Below, one piece after another: positions 24,001-34,117 of a DNA stretch of 64,000 nt. Numbering within the stretch: the stretch's first letter is position 1; each line of letters opens with the position of its first letter. Location: positions 13,158,716 through 13,222,715 of the forward strand of contig NC_045142.1 of the NCBI RefSeq assembly GCF_008831285.2, given 5' to 3'. This DNA is from Nymphaea colorata. Its lineage: Eukaryota > Streptophyta > Magnoliopsida > Nymphaeales > Nymphaeaceae. The notes beneath the pieces were generated by a model. It saw only the letters and a list, made by a program, of their open reading frames with translations. It was not told the DNA's origin and ran no database searches. A program made the position numbers and the translations under genes.

Positions 24001-27000
24001 GGCCACGTTCGCTGGTTTTTTTTTAAGAATTCAATCAACGGTGTGAACATAATGCCTAAGAATGTATGGTTGAAAGAAAAACTCAAAAACCTTGATGCGA
24101 AAAGTGCACCTTGTGCCGTTGGAAAACCCAGAAAGTTAATTTTTGAACCTTATAAAATCTTACTCACAGATTGTATTTCAATGTTTTTTTTTATTGAAAA
24201 GATTCATATAAGTTTGGTTACATAAATACATTGGTATGGTTGTATTTTTAAAACATGGCTGGTTTCTGACCCAAATGACTAGACCACCCCAGATGGCTAG
24301 GGTCTTGCAACTCTGTGTGTGTGTGTGTGTGTGTACAAAAAACGTATGTGTACAGAACAGAATAACATAAAAATTTTTATTTGATTAAACTAATGAATCA
24401 GTGACTCTGTCTGTCATTTGTTGATATCCAATTCGAGTAAAAGTCGAATTGTAAATGCATAGCATAGTTGACTGACTTGTTATAACTTGCTATTCCATTT
24501 GGTGAATAAGAGCAGCCCATGCAGCTGAACAAGCATACAATGTGGGTGCAGCACAGAGGTGGCAACCTCCTTAAAGAGTTTGTATTACAAAAAGGTCCAA
24601 GAAGTACTACTGCATGGAGATGTAGCATAACCTGGATGACTTCATTCTCCATGTCAACCATTTTACTACTTCTTTCGTGCGTAAATCATCAAAAAGGCCT
24701 TTTAACCAAAGTTCTGCCCCAGCAGTATCCGTTCAAAAATTTTTCACTACTTTCAGGCATACTCTTTTAAATTGAATATTGGTAAAAAAAATCACTTTTT
24801 TGAATTGAATATTGGTCAAAATCACCCTAAAGCATCCAAAACCAAGCATGATGACTCCCATCTTATCAGTATTCCATTTCTCCAGTTCGGACTACAACAG
24901 TGCTAATTTCCAGTCATTGCAGCAAGCTTGGAGGAAAATCCAATACCACCAGAAATTAGATGTGGTTTTGGTTCACAATTTGTGTAGGATGATGCTCTAT
25001 CAACCCAGTTGAACGAAATCATTAAACCTGCACTGACCAGGTCACAGATGTCAAGGCCAGCGGTTGTGAAGTTGCTAAAAAGAGTCTGGTCTTAAATCCT
25101 TCACAATTCCAAGCATGGGTTTGCTGCTATCTTGAGCATAGGGGATGAGGAAGTGGCGTTTTCCAACATTAATAACAAAGAGCATGACAACCCTCTTATT
25201 AAGGATGGCCCAATAGAGGAGAGTGTTGACAAATGTCCCCATAAGGCTATACGGAGGAATTTAGCATCTTTCTGCTTATAGTAGTCTCAGTGGGGTCTGT
25301 TTGAATCAAAGTCTCAATAATGGAGGTGGATGGTATAGCAGATGACTGAGAAACTTAGGGGGGTAGAATGACATGGTGCCTCCAGAATAAAATTCTGGAA
25401 TTACACTGTGCAGCACATGTACGTCAAACGGGGCAGTATTTTTCCAGAATTTAAGGGCCATTTAGGAATAAAAATTGCTGGATAAAAGTAGGCCCCTGAG
25501 GAGTTCGATTTTTATTCCAGACAAGTTATTTCTTGGATTCCTTTTTCTGTCTCTGTAGATATACAACAGTGACTTCTTGGGTTAACCTTTTGTAGTGTAA
25601 GTTGCTCAAAATATCTTGGGTTCAGGTGTTCATTTGCATCTGGTTGTTCCTTATTTGTTAGGAAACTATTCATAGGTGGCATTGTATAGGTATGAAGAAA
25701 CTCCTAATAGCTTATTTTCTTCTGCTCAAGAATTGTGTTTGTTGCATATAATTTTCATCATTTTTTCTGGCATTATGTAACACCATTTTTTTTAGCATTC
25801 TTATTGTGCATGGAATACTCAGTCATGTCTAATTGGCATTCATATTGTACATTAAGTACCTTTACAGTATGATAAGCCGATACTATACTTTAGGTTAGAT
25901 GGCAATCAAGTGGCATCTGGTGCTACTGGTTCATTGAGCATTTCATACATGGGGAAAGCATATTTTTCGCAGCACAAGATTGTGCACGGGATTCGTATAC
26001 TGATTCAAGAACTTTTATGCCAAACACAACCATAATGGTCTGCTTAATTCATCCAGGATTCTTGGAAGTTTTTGCTGTTTCTCAAAAAATCAAAATGCAG
26101 AAAATGGTTTCTGATATAAGAATTCCAGGCCATCAAACACTGTCAAAGTGGAACCTGAAACATATCCTGTTCCAACTTCGACTGAGGAATAATGCTTCTG
26201 AAATTCTAGTTCCAGAAACATTATTCCAGGATGTCAAATGGGAGGAAATAGAAAATAGATGAATTAGTCATCGTATAATTCAGTAATTTTGCATGGCGGC
26301 CACATGAAGGACTTGGCAATGCAAGATCTTGCATGAGCCTTTCTGGTAAATTCATGCACAAATAAAAACTTGAGAAGTATTGCAATAATGAAATGGGTAA
26401 TTCAAAATATGTTATTCTATGATAAAAAATTTTGTAAAAGTGTATGAGATGAGAAAATTATTTGAAATATAAGAAACACATAATGTAACAAGATATTGAT
26501 GCAATAATATTGGGATCATGTGAAAGCAGTTTATACCTATCTCCATGTGATGTGCCATGTGAAAAATTCACGAGACAAAAACTTCTTTAATGTGTAAACT
26601 TTTCATCAATGTACATGTATCTGATTCGACGAAATCAGAATATGTGGATCCATTTTGTGCTTTATTATCATAAAAACTGGTTTAACATAATATAGTGCAT
26701 TTTTTGTCTGTAAACATTGCCGTTATCGTTTTCCCCACTATGATGCTGCATTACACTAAGTATGTGGTATCTTATCAGATTCACAATTGAACAGTGCATC
26801 TTTCTGTCTCAATGCATGATGCTCCTGCTTAGGGAAATAAGGTTTGTAGGAAATATATGATGCTGCACTGTAGTAAGTATGTGGTATCCTGTCGTATCTA
26901 CAGTTTAATACTGCATCTTTGTGTTTGAATGCATATTCCTGCTTAGATGAATTACAAAAGAAGTACAGCTTGTGTACATCTGCTCCTGGTGAAAAAAGGG

Positions 27001-29611
27001 TGTTATTTGAATAAAACTATATGAAACAAAATGTTGTGAATGGTAAGAATATTGTATAGGTGTTAGTGTTTCAGGAAAACAAAAAAATAAAGAAAAAGAA
27101 AAAAGGAGAAAATAAGCTCTGTAAAGTTTATTGTTAATCTAAGTTGAGTCAGGATTTAGTACAAAACCATTTCGCCCGTTGAAAGTTCCTACTATGGTGC
27201 TAAAGGATGAAGATGCTTGACAGACTAATTATTTTGTTCATATATGCTAACATTGCATTACAGATTATATAAATTGCCTTCCTTTATTTTACCATTTTCA
27301 GCGTCGTACTGGATGAGGTGGATGTGCTGTTTGGTGACAATGACTTTGAGCAAGTCTTTCAATGCTTGATCACATCTGGCCCTGTGGCAATGCAATATAT
27401 TTTTGTTACCGCAACTTTACCAACAGACATATACAACAAGCTAATCGAGGCATTTCCTGATTCTGTGGCAATTATGGGTCCAAGCTTACATCAAATAAAT
27501 TCTGGTCTTGAAGAGGTATGCTAGTGGTTTTTTGATATTGCACTGTTCTCATATTATTGCCATTTGCATGTGTGTGGGGCCCAGTATCTACAAGTATTAA
27601 TAAACAGATTTCCAATAGCTAACTTATCTTAATTTTTTTTTTTTTTTTTGGGAAACTCGTGTTGTATTGACCTGATGGTTTCTTTTTCAAGTCCTTTTTA
27701 TCACACATTTCCATCAGTGATATGACATGGATCGCATTTAGCTATCAGGATGGTGTCTACCTGTACGAGTTAAGAGAGAGCATAATTGCAATGTGTCTTC
27801 TTCATTGTATGCTTGGCTGGTTCTAAATTTTGTCGAAATATATGCTGATTGTGTTATCGTCTAATGCTCAGAAACAGGATAAAGTACAATTGCTATTGAA
27901 TTTTGGATTTATTTGGCAAAATTAATTGATTTACTCATGAGTTAAGGAAGTATGTTTTGTGAAGATGGCTCTGGCTGGTAGTTCATTAGTTTAGCCACCC
28001 ATTCAAGTGAATTTAGTGTACAAAGGTCTAAGTCCAAAAGCTTTTCATTTTTTGAAAAAATAAAAAAAAATATCGTGGAAGGCATGCTTATAAGTGATGT
28101 GGAACATTTATGTTGTATAATTTGATAATAAAAAGCATATAGTTGGTGCTAAAATGTTGTTTCTACTGCTTATCATCATATTTTGAACTACATAAGTTGT
28201 GGATATTAACAGATGATACATCATAATCTTTTTCCAATTTTCAGGTTCTTGTTGATTGCAGTGGAGACGACAGAGAAGAGAAAAACCCTGAGACTGCATT
28301 CCTCAACAAAAGAGCAGCTCTACTACGGCTTATAGAGGATTCTCCTGCATCTAGAACAATTATTTTTTGCAATAAGGTTTGTTGATTTATGTATCTATAG
28401 CTTGTCACCCTTGTTATTCCTGTAAAATGCCAAATGTGGAACTCGAGAATGGCCTCATACTTGACATTTTGAGAAAATTCTATGTCCGTATGTTCTAGTC
28501 CTGATGCTACCTTGTACCTCGGTTTGTACTTTGTAGTTCCTTTTTAAGGACCGTTGAAGCTAGCTATAAGATATGAGTTCTGAACTGCCCAAACTGGGCA
28601 CTAAGTCAGTGTTGGGTCAACTTGGTACAAGTGACACCGATGTGTGCTCAACTCTTACATCGGGGTTGAATGCATGAGGACTGGTATTTCCTAAGGAGTA
28701 AATCTTGACTTCCCGAGTATAATAAAAGCTTAGCAATAGTTTAATATTTAGAACCTTGAGAAATCTGATGAGCAATTATGATTGAATCTGTTATAGTTCA
28801 TAGTTTTTTGGTATCAAATTGAAACTGGTGTGTTAGCAGGTTAGATATGCTGGACAAGGTGTTGGGTCGTTATAACTCTTGCAAAACTGTTGCCATGGCT
28901 AGATTATACCATCTAAAGGATTGAGTTATTGGACTTCAAAGTTTAAACCCCTTTATGATCTGCAAACCCAATATGAGTTTTATCAAGAAATCTGCCGAAT
29001 AGGAAAAGAGTAGAACTCCCAATATTATACTCCTTGGATGTGGCAACCTTATTTCTTCAACATACATCCCTTATTATTTGAAAACTGGAAACTGGTTTTT
29101 ACTTTATGCAAATCAATATATTGATTCAGTTTATATATTGTTCATTTTATGTTCTATTGTATGTTCTTTCCTGACTCTTAGAAAAATAATTTCCTCCTGC
29201 AGATTGAGTCATGTCGAAAAGTTGAGAACATGCTGCATCGCTATGACAGGAAAGGCTCAAAGTTGAGGGTCCTCCCATTCCATGCTGCCGTTGCACAGGA
29301 ATCACGTATGTCAAATATGAAGGAGTTCTGCAGTGCACAATTCCAAGGATCTTTGTTCTTGATTTGTACTGACAGGTAGTTAATCAGTTCAATTAACTGC
29401 ATTTTACAACGATAATCTTTTTCCTTTAAAATGGATAATGGTCTTCAATGCTTATATCACTTGTCATTTTTTTGCCTGACTGGAATTTCCTTACCTCCCT
29501 TTGTAGCGACCATCTGGTAACTTCTTTGGTGGCACCGTGCACGACCTGTGTAGTTTATTAGGTGCCTTTGACCCAGAAGGCATACAAGCTTGACCAAACA
29601 CTTCCACCCCC

Positions 29612-29657
<46 letters not shown>

Positions 29658-30054
29658 GCAATCTGGTTGCATCATATATATTGTGCCTTGGTCCAGAACA
29701 TACGTATTAATATTTTGATTGTGACTACCTGGATCCTCCATGGGGTTCCTATCTTGCTAGATACGTTTGGACAGAAGTCTAGTATGTAATTTTTCACACT
29801 TGCTGATACATTGGTGCAGAGCATCTAGAGGAATCGACTTTCAGAAGGTGGACCATGTTGTGCTGTTTGATTTCCCTAGAGACCCAAGTGAGTATGTAAG
29901 AAGAGTTGGGAGGACCGCGCGTGGTGCTGGTGGCAAAGGCAAGGCATTTGTGTTTGTGGTGGGAAAACAGGTCTTCTTAGCAAGGAGGATCATGGAACGA
30001 AACAAGAAAGGCCATCCTCTGCATGATGTGCCTTCTGCCGAGCTTTTTGTATGA
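5970..30054 (+). CDS. Plastid DEAD-box ATP-dependent RNA helicase, RH50 type
   Basis: Eight exons: 5970-6282, 18332-18930, 19078-19272, 22474-22661, 27302-27515, 28245-28376, 29203-29375, 29820-30054 (2049 nt, 682 aa), all with GT-AG introns in phase. The N-terminus looks like a transit peptide. Helicase motifs in order: Q-motif region (about 273-304), GSGKT (324-328), PTAELASQ (362-369), TPGR (412-415), DEVD (436-439) replacing DEAD, TAT (468-470), IIFCNK (542-547), RASRGIDF (605-612), [11 protein letters not shown] (630-640). The sequence follows Arabidopsis RH50 along its length, including the unusual DEVD and the VFVVGKQ..LARRI..RN end. RH50 is known as a plastid 23S-4.5S rRNA maturation factor; that role here is by homology. 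ATG 5970 is the first in-frame ATG after the stop at 5955. The GC-rich exon 1 is separated from exon 2 by a 12-kb transposon-filled intron. Confidence 0.95.
7561..7770. repeat. palindromic MITE-like repeat in RH50 intron 1
   Basis: The block opens with 'gggggtgtctggatgaca' and repeats the theme as 'gtgtttagatgacattcaaacc'. It is dominated by alternating copies of 'aaaacctggttt' and its complement. A 13-bp perfect inverted repeat with a one-base spacer lies at 7657-7669 and 7671-7683. This resembles the ends of plant non-autonomous DNA transposons, but no full element with paired termini and target-site duplication was delimited. Confidence 0.45.
8681..8703. repeat. (TA)n microsatellite at left edge of viral insertion
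   Basis: About 11 TA units. Virus-like sequence starts just to the right, and a second TA/TG tract lies at the far edge of the compound insertion (16770-16821). Confidence 0.9.
9620..10300 (+). pseudogene. caulimovirid movement-protein-like segment, broken
   Basis: Conceptual translation across stops shows two blocks spaced as in 30K-type caulimovirid movement proteins: '[14 protein letters not shown]' near 9890, and '[10 protein letters not shown]' followed by 'AFVLCVQIK' near 10070-10140. In-frame stops occur within and between the blocks (for example near 9886, 10001 and 10066). This segment is what points to a plant pararetrovirus rather than a gypsy retrotransposon. The assignment rests on motif recognition and needs a profile search. 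Confidence 0.6.
10494..11803 (+). pseudogene. caulimovirid coat-protein segment with defective zinc knuckle
   Basis: The segment spans a glutamate/serine-rich coat region. A stop at 11159-11161 interrupts an otherwise continuous frame running from 10862 to 11803. The nucleic-acid-binding knuckle near 11190-11235 reads '[14 protein letters not shown]', so the first cysteine of the CCHC pattern is tyrosine. A frame disruption and an apparent internal deletion lie near 10757, because the opposite-strand copy at 16330-16769 carries upstream coat sequence missing here. Downstream of the knuckle is an acidic, serine-rich tail. The region is not functional. Confidence 0.65.
11871..12367 (+). pseudogene. 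caulimovirid aspartic protease segment, truncated
   Basis: An IDTGA active-site motif is followed by a stop near 11942 and then an open stretch to the junction at about 12367, which includes '[15 protein letters not shown]'. The frame differs from that of the coat segment. The following reverse transcriptase is missing: the sequence switches abruptly to minus-strand copia RNase H sequence. Confidence 0.6.
12368..15641 (-). pseudogene. copia pol remnant (protease-integrase-RT-RNase H)
   Basis: The open frame 13671-15641 carries an altered protease site (DSSATHH, where the relative has DSGATHH), the integrase HHCC region (HERLGH...CDVCHLAKH) and the D,D-35-E core ([18 protein letters not shown]). 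RT continues in other frames at 13452-13664 and 12732-13277 ([10 protein letters not shown]). RNase H follows at 12361-12570 and stops at 'KELILP', where the element is cut. Multiple frame changes make it a pseudogene. Confidence 0.88.
16067..16079 (-). other. primer-binding site (initiator tRNA-Met) of intron-1 copia
   Basis: Minus-strand TGGTATCAGAGCC lies directly next to the LTR end, the standard initiator-methionine tRNA complement of plant copia elements. Confidence 0.9.
16080..16329 (-). repeat. 5' LTR of intron-1 copia (only surviving LTR)
   Basis: About 250 bp, with TG...CA ends on the minus strand. Blocks such as 'gatgtaacgtggaaaa', 'cccactagccgc' and 'ggattagggttacacgact' are shared with the 246-bp LTRs at 39411 and 44313, which places both elements in one family. 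Confidence 0.88.
16330..16769 (-). mobile_element. second caulimovirid coat fragment, opposite strand
   Basis: This minus-strand coat segment includes upstream sequence ('[20 protein letters not shown]') missing from the plus-strand block. Over the ~235 bp shared with 10777-11015 I count about six mismatches. It is cut at one side exactly by the copia LTR (16329/16330) and at the other side by a TA/TG microsatellite. The two viral pieces therefore point toward each other on either side of the copia element. Confidence 0.75.
16770..16821. repeat. (TA)n(TG)n microsatellite at right edge of viral insertion
   Basis: Four to five TA units followed by about 21 TG units. Virus-like reading on the minus strand stops at this tract. 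Confidence 0.9.
16822..18331 (+). other. RH50 intron 1, host 3' part
   Basis: No gene is seen. It contains a near-perfect 114-bp tandem duplication at 17181-17408. Around 17950-18110 is a degenerate stretch resembling the one at 23740-23850 in intron 4. It ends at the exon 2 acceptor (acaacag|GG at 18331/18332). Confidence 0.7.
17181..17408. repeat. 114-bp tandem duplication
   Basis: Units 17181-17294 and 17295-17408 differ at about two positions by eye. Each begins 'tttcatattgttaaaata' and ends 'cctattctgagttc'. This is a recent local duplication in RH50 intron 1. Confidence 0.9.
18963..18999. repeat. 14-bp inverted repeat (hairpin) in RH50 intron 2
   Basis: Arms 18963-18976 and 18986-18999 are perfectly complementary with a 9-nt loop. 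The hairpin starts 33 nt after the exon 2 donor, inside the 147-bp intron 2. Confidence 0.85.
19273..22473 (+). other. RH50 intron 3
   Basis: This 3.2-kb intron has no host gene. At 19640-20130 there is a GC-richer block of gctgtcgctgga-type repeats, giving low-complexity alanine/glycine/valine frames; its base composition is unlike the neighbouring intron. A polypurine tract at 21400-21785 is described separately. The rest is AT-rich without recognisable elements. Confidence 0.6.
21400..21785 (+). repeat. ~390-bp polypurine (A/G) tract
   Basis: The plus strand is overwhelmingly A and G, built of aagaag, gagaa and aaaggag words with few pyrimidines, and encodes only Lys/Glu/Arg-rich or Ser/Phe/Leu-rich chance frames. 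It is not a simple short tandem repeat. In the sense strand of RH50 intron 3 it would give a purine-rich transcript segment. Confidence 0.85.
25370..26250. repeat. possible non-autonomous transposon fragment
   Basis: The left side carries a palindrome 'tccagaataaaattctgga' (25381-25399) and further 'ccagaat/attcc' words. Related words (tagttccagaa, attattccagg) recur near 26207-26232. The layout suggests inverted termini, but no target-site duplication or clear ends were found. Confidence 0.3.
26741..26960. repeat. diverged ~117-bp tandem duplication
   Basis: Two units start 'tgatgctgca' at 26741 and 26858. They share 'aagtatgtggtatc', 'actgcatctttgtgt'-like and 'tcctgcttag' segments with many substitutions, so this is an older duplication than the one in intron 1. 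Confidence 0.65.
27516..28244 (+). other. RH50 intron 5
   Basis: A 729-bp intron, AT-rich, with a T-run near 27636-27650. No element or gene is seen. Confidence 0.7.
28377..29202 (+). other. RH50 intron 6
   Basis: An 826-bp intron with ordinary AT-rich sequence. Nothing is recognised in it. Confidence 0.7.
29376..29819 (+). other. RH50 intron 7 with (CT)n
   Basis: A 444-bp intron containing about 20 CT units at 29615-29655. The acceptor is ggtgcag at 29813-29819. Confidence 0.75.
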
Positions 30055-30106
30055 AGTTCCATGTCCATTTTATTAATGAAGTAGCAGGTCTCTTGGTTGA
30101 GAAGGC

Positions 30107-30110
<4 letters not shown>

Positions 30111-30141
<31 letters not shown>
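30111..30141 (+). repeat. (CT)n in RH50 3' UTR
   Basis: About 15 CT units beginning 57 nt after the stop codon, so probably transcribed in the 3' UTR. Confidence 0.85.
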
Positions 30142-30144
<3 letters not shown>

Positions 30145-31016
30145 CCTCTATGTTTTTTCAAGAGAATTTAAAATCATTTGTCATTGACTTTTAAGTCATT
30201 TTTGGTGTTTTTAAGCTAATTACATATTTTCAATCAATTTGAGCTATCAAATGAGTTTAAAATTGCAAATTGAGATTGAAATATCGTCAATTTAGATATT
30301 CAGTTCAGAGTAAGAACAAAGTATTCAAAGCAACTGGCAAATGTTAACGAAGTTTAGATAATACACTTGAGCGACCAAGTCTAGTGAACATTACCCTTAT
30401 TTATCGTATTTCCTCTATATTTAACAAAATATCAGGTTGTCAAACTAGATATGCGGAGAATACGATCTTTTCTTTATTAGGATGCCTGCAGCTTGTATTC
30501 ATGCATAGGCAAGTTTCTTGAAAATGATGTGAATTCTTTTGAAAAAAAAATCAGTTAAGTTAGTGTTTGACATCATTTTGACTAATAAAGTATTAGACAA
30601 AATGAAGTTTCGAATCGGGCAGGACTCACAGAGGAGACGACCTCTAGGACTTCACCTTGCATCGGCCCCATCTAACTAAGAAATCTATTTAAGATTTTCA
30701 TAAAATCTTGTTAGTTTCGAAACCAAGTCTTCTTGACGAGAACTAGAAACAAAAAGTCAGGAGCTCCTGAGATTCGAAAACGATCAACTTGCTAACCTTT
30801 TGTCTCAATGCAAACACTCGTTGGGGATTCCTCTACTTTCTTAGTTTCTTACATCCTGAACTAGAAAGTGGGGGGAGGAAAATCACAACTCTTGTCCTGA
30901 AAGCCTGCAGGACTTAACCCTCAGCCTTTAAACCCCAACGATGACCGCAGGATAACGGCCACGGGAATTACGTGCTCTTCACGTGCCGCAGGTCTAGCCA
31001 GCTACGCTGCAGACCT

Positions 31017-31020
<4 letters not shown>

Positions 31021-31058
<38 letters not shown>
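31021..31058. repeat. (GA)n microsatellite
   Basis: About 18-19 GA units in the intergenic region. Confidence 0.95.
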
Positions 31059-32754
31059 CCGTTTCCATTACCACGAGTAATAAATGGTTTCCAAATTTGA
31101 AAGAGTACAGTAATTCCTATACTTAATTGTTTCCAGGATGTAAATTTGTTTAATTAAGTGGACCCTTTGAAAAGCTGCATGAACTATTTAGTAATACAGA
31201 CCTCCTGCACAATGCTGTATTTTAAACATTTTTACCAACTTTACTTTCAAACCAACTAGTGCTAAGAAAATCAAAAGGCTGGTAATTAAGAGCCTTTTGT
31301 TAACAAATGGACTGTATTTGAAGATATTTTATGCACAAATTCGAAGGGAAGAGACTTCTCATTCTCTTTTTATTTTATTTTTTGTATGAAAAGAAAGTTA
31401 AAACAGAAGTGCCATCTTTTCTTTTGTTTAGAAGAAAGTTGAGAGAAGGGGAAGATGAAAACTTCGTCTCCTTCCCAATATATTTTACAAAAGCAGAAAG
31501 AGGGAAAATGCAGAATTGCAGAAGTTTAGATATTAGATGGGTGGTACCCAATCTCAACTGAGAAACGCAATAACGTTTTTCTCTTTATTTTTTCTCTTTT
31601 TCTTTTCAAAAAATGATGAAGCTATATTATTCATTATTTCCATTTAAAAAAAAAATGTGAACAGTTCCAAATTTTTGGCAAAGAGGATTGTTCAATCAGA
31701 CTACATGTGGTTTTCGACAAGTTTCAAAGGTCTTTTTTAAAAAAGAAAAAAAAGAGAAAAAGATTAATTGCAACTTGCAACAAAATCTTTCATAATTAAA
31801 TTTCCCGTTAGGAATTTCTATTTTCTTTCCCTTCTCCTTTCTTCTTCTTCGATTGAAGAAAAGAAAGAGTTAGAAAAAAAGAAAGAGCTAATTACCAGTT
31901 ACATTTGAAATGGTGAGAACAAGAAGTAGAAGGAGGTTTATGCCCAAGAGTAGAAGTCCTAGAGTGAGTTATTTTCAATGTACCAGTTACATTTGAAATG
32001 GTGGGAACAAGAAGGAATCACCCGGCATTTCCAGATATATTACTCAAAAAATGGAAACAATAAAGCTGGTAAATTGGAATCGAAGAAATTCTGTCGCTAT
32101 TGTCACTGGGTAGATTGAATTCGTGCTGGCATTGTTTAGGAGAAACATTGTTTTTTTGTTTCTCCTTCAACCTTATTTTAGCAAAATATGAACGAAATTA
32201 ATGAACCATAGTAATGAAGCACCCACACTAAGTAATAAAATATCTGGAAAAAGTACAATAGCTGCACCATTATTTTTCATCGTAACTTGGAATGCCGTGC
32301 TAATAATTTTTCCTTAATAATATGTGACCTTGTTCAATTATATGTTTTAAGAAAAAAAAACCCCATATCTATATATAAACCAGACCACTTGGGTAACAAA
32401 TAAAACTAGACCTATTAAAATTAATTATTAAATTTTTTTTTTTGCAATCTTAACCTTATAAATGTGATCTTAATAGTGATTTGATGAGAAATATATGCTA
32501 ACTTAGTCCTTTACTTACTTAAGTAATGTTTTTTTAATAGTAAAAAATTGAACGGCTCTTATACCATAAAAAGTTTGATAGTATAAAGATCAATTATTTT
32601 ACAAAACATGACTTGAAGTAAAACATGATTTATATTAAATTAATGTTTATAAACACATTAGAAAGTTCATATTTGTTTAAAACATTTTTTAACATGAATT
32701 TAATTGGTCTGGTTTTTGTTTTTATCCTTACTCGTGTGGTCTGGTATCTAGCAA

Positions 32755-32755
<1 letters not shown>

Positions 32756-32816
<61 letters not shown>
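32756..32816. repeat. (AT)n microsatellite
   Basis: About 30 AT units in the intergenic region. Confidence 0.95.
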
Positions 32817-32818
<2 letters not shown>

Positions 32819-34117
32819 TACCAGCTGATAGGATGGCTAAATATTTAAAAGTTGAGGCTTATAGAACCATGAACTGTTGTTAAAAACATAGAAACCAACC
32901 ATTATACCATAAACCATGGTTAGTGTTTTTATTTCATGAGATTTTCAGTGACATTTTTAAATATTGTCATCCGGTAACATCTGATAGGCAGGTGCGTTCA
33001 ATTCCTATATATATGCATGAAAGTAAATAAAAATTTTAAGTGCAAACTTTGCTCTTCTAACTTCAACAATATACAAGAACGAAAATTATGTGAAAAGCGT
33101 TGCATACACTGCATAGACGTTTGTCACCATCTGTAGCCCTCCAACCCAAAACCAGTAAGGATATTAAATATGAAATAAATATGAAGGTCCTTTGAACACT
33201 ACCAAATCGAAAGGACCCTGACAGACGCCACGTTGTATAGGGTTTGCATCTTTCTTGTTCTGGGTTTTTGTTAATTGTCTTCCGTGTCTTCTCTTTTCTC
33301 TAATATTTTTCTGCGTTTGATGCTGTTGTGGGTAGCGGTATAAGCAAGGAATCGCCAAAAGTCTGACAACACTGCTTAAAAGTTGTCCGCACCGTAGATT
33401 CATGAAACATTTAAATGTTCAAACTACCCCATTAATTTACCCTAATCTTTAAAATGGATTCATAGAACATTTAGAAAATGTTCCAACCGCCCCATTAATG
33501 TGCAGAAAAAGCTTCAAACAGGCAGCTTGGAAAATTCCTAATCAAATATGTCGCTAATATCAGCATATTACCAACAAGCATTGGTCTACAAAACTAAGAC
33601 TGAAAAACTTTTGTTGCTGGTGTTTTACTTGCAGGTGACCGAGAGGTTATCCACCACCCAAATGAGGCCTGAAGGTCCCTGCATTCCCCATTTCTGAGAT
33701 GCTGTACTGCGCAGGGCCTGGGTGGGCAGCAGGCCATCTTCAACTCACCTTTTAGCAGCCCACGAGAATGACACCCATAGGAATTAAAATGGACCACGCC
33801 CACACCACCCCCACCCCAATCAGCTATGCCATGCCTCTTGGTATTTTAGTTCACCGATTGAAAAAAGGACAAGTTTTTGTGTGTGTGTGAGAGAGAGTGT
33901 TTGGGATTGGACATGAAAATTGATAATGCCCCCAAATACAAAGAATATGAAAAAGGAGGCCTCAGTGACTTAACATTTCTTGGTGCCGCTATGCATTACA
34001 TCCATTTTCCCGAAGTGCTGTGTCACCACTTTACAGACAGCGCGACATTTAGCAGGCAGCATAAACCAGTGCGGCAACATTTAAACAGCAAACAGGCTCA
34101 ACTTCTATACACATGGA

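Larger units (their letters stand above)
22662..27301 (+). other. RH50 intron 4
   Basis: A 4.6-kb intron. It holds an (AT)n tract (about 23956-23998), a (GT)n tract (24314-24334), a possible transposon fragment at 25370-26250 and a diverged tandem duplication at 26741-26960. No gene was recognised. Confidence 0.6.
30055..34117. other. RH50-CHLG tail-to-tail intergenic region
   Basis: The RH50 3' UTR begins at 30055 and includes a (CT)n tract at 30111-30141. Further on are (GA)n at 31021-31058 and a long (AT)n at 32756-32816. The CHLG 3' UTR must lie just below 34118. No gene is recognised; open frames such as 31331-31561 and 33877-34161 lack domains. Polyadenylation sites could not be fixed. 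Confidence 0.6.

Noticed and set aside
29457-29789. Frames containing RERERE or SLSLSL runs
   Set aside because: Translations of the (CT)n microsatellite in RH50 intron 7. The same applies to the frames at 29841-30161 and 48830-49048, apart from the real CHLG exon 5.
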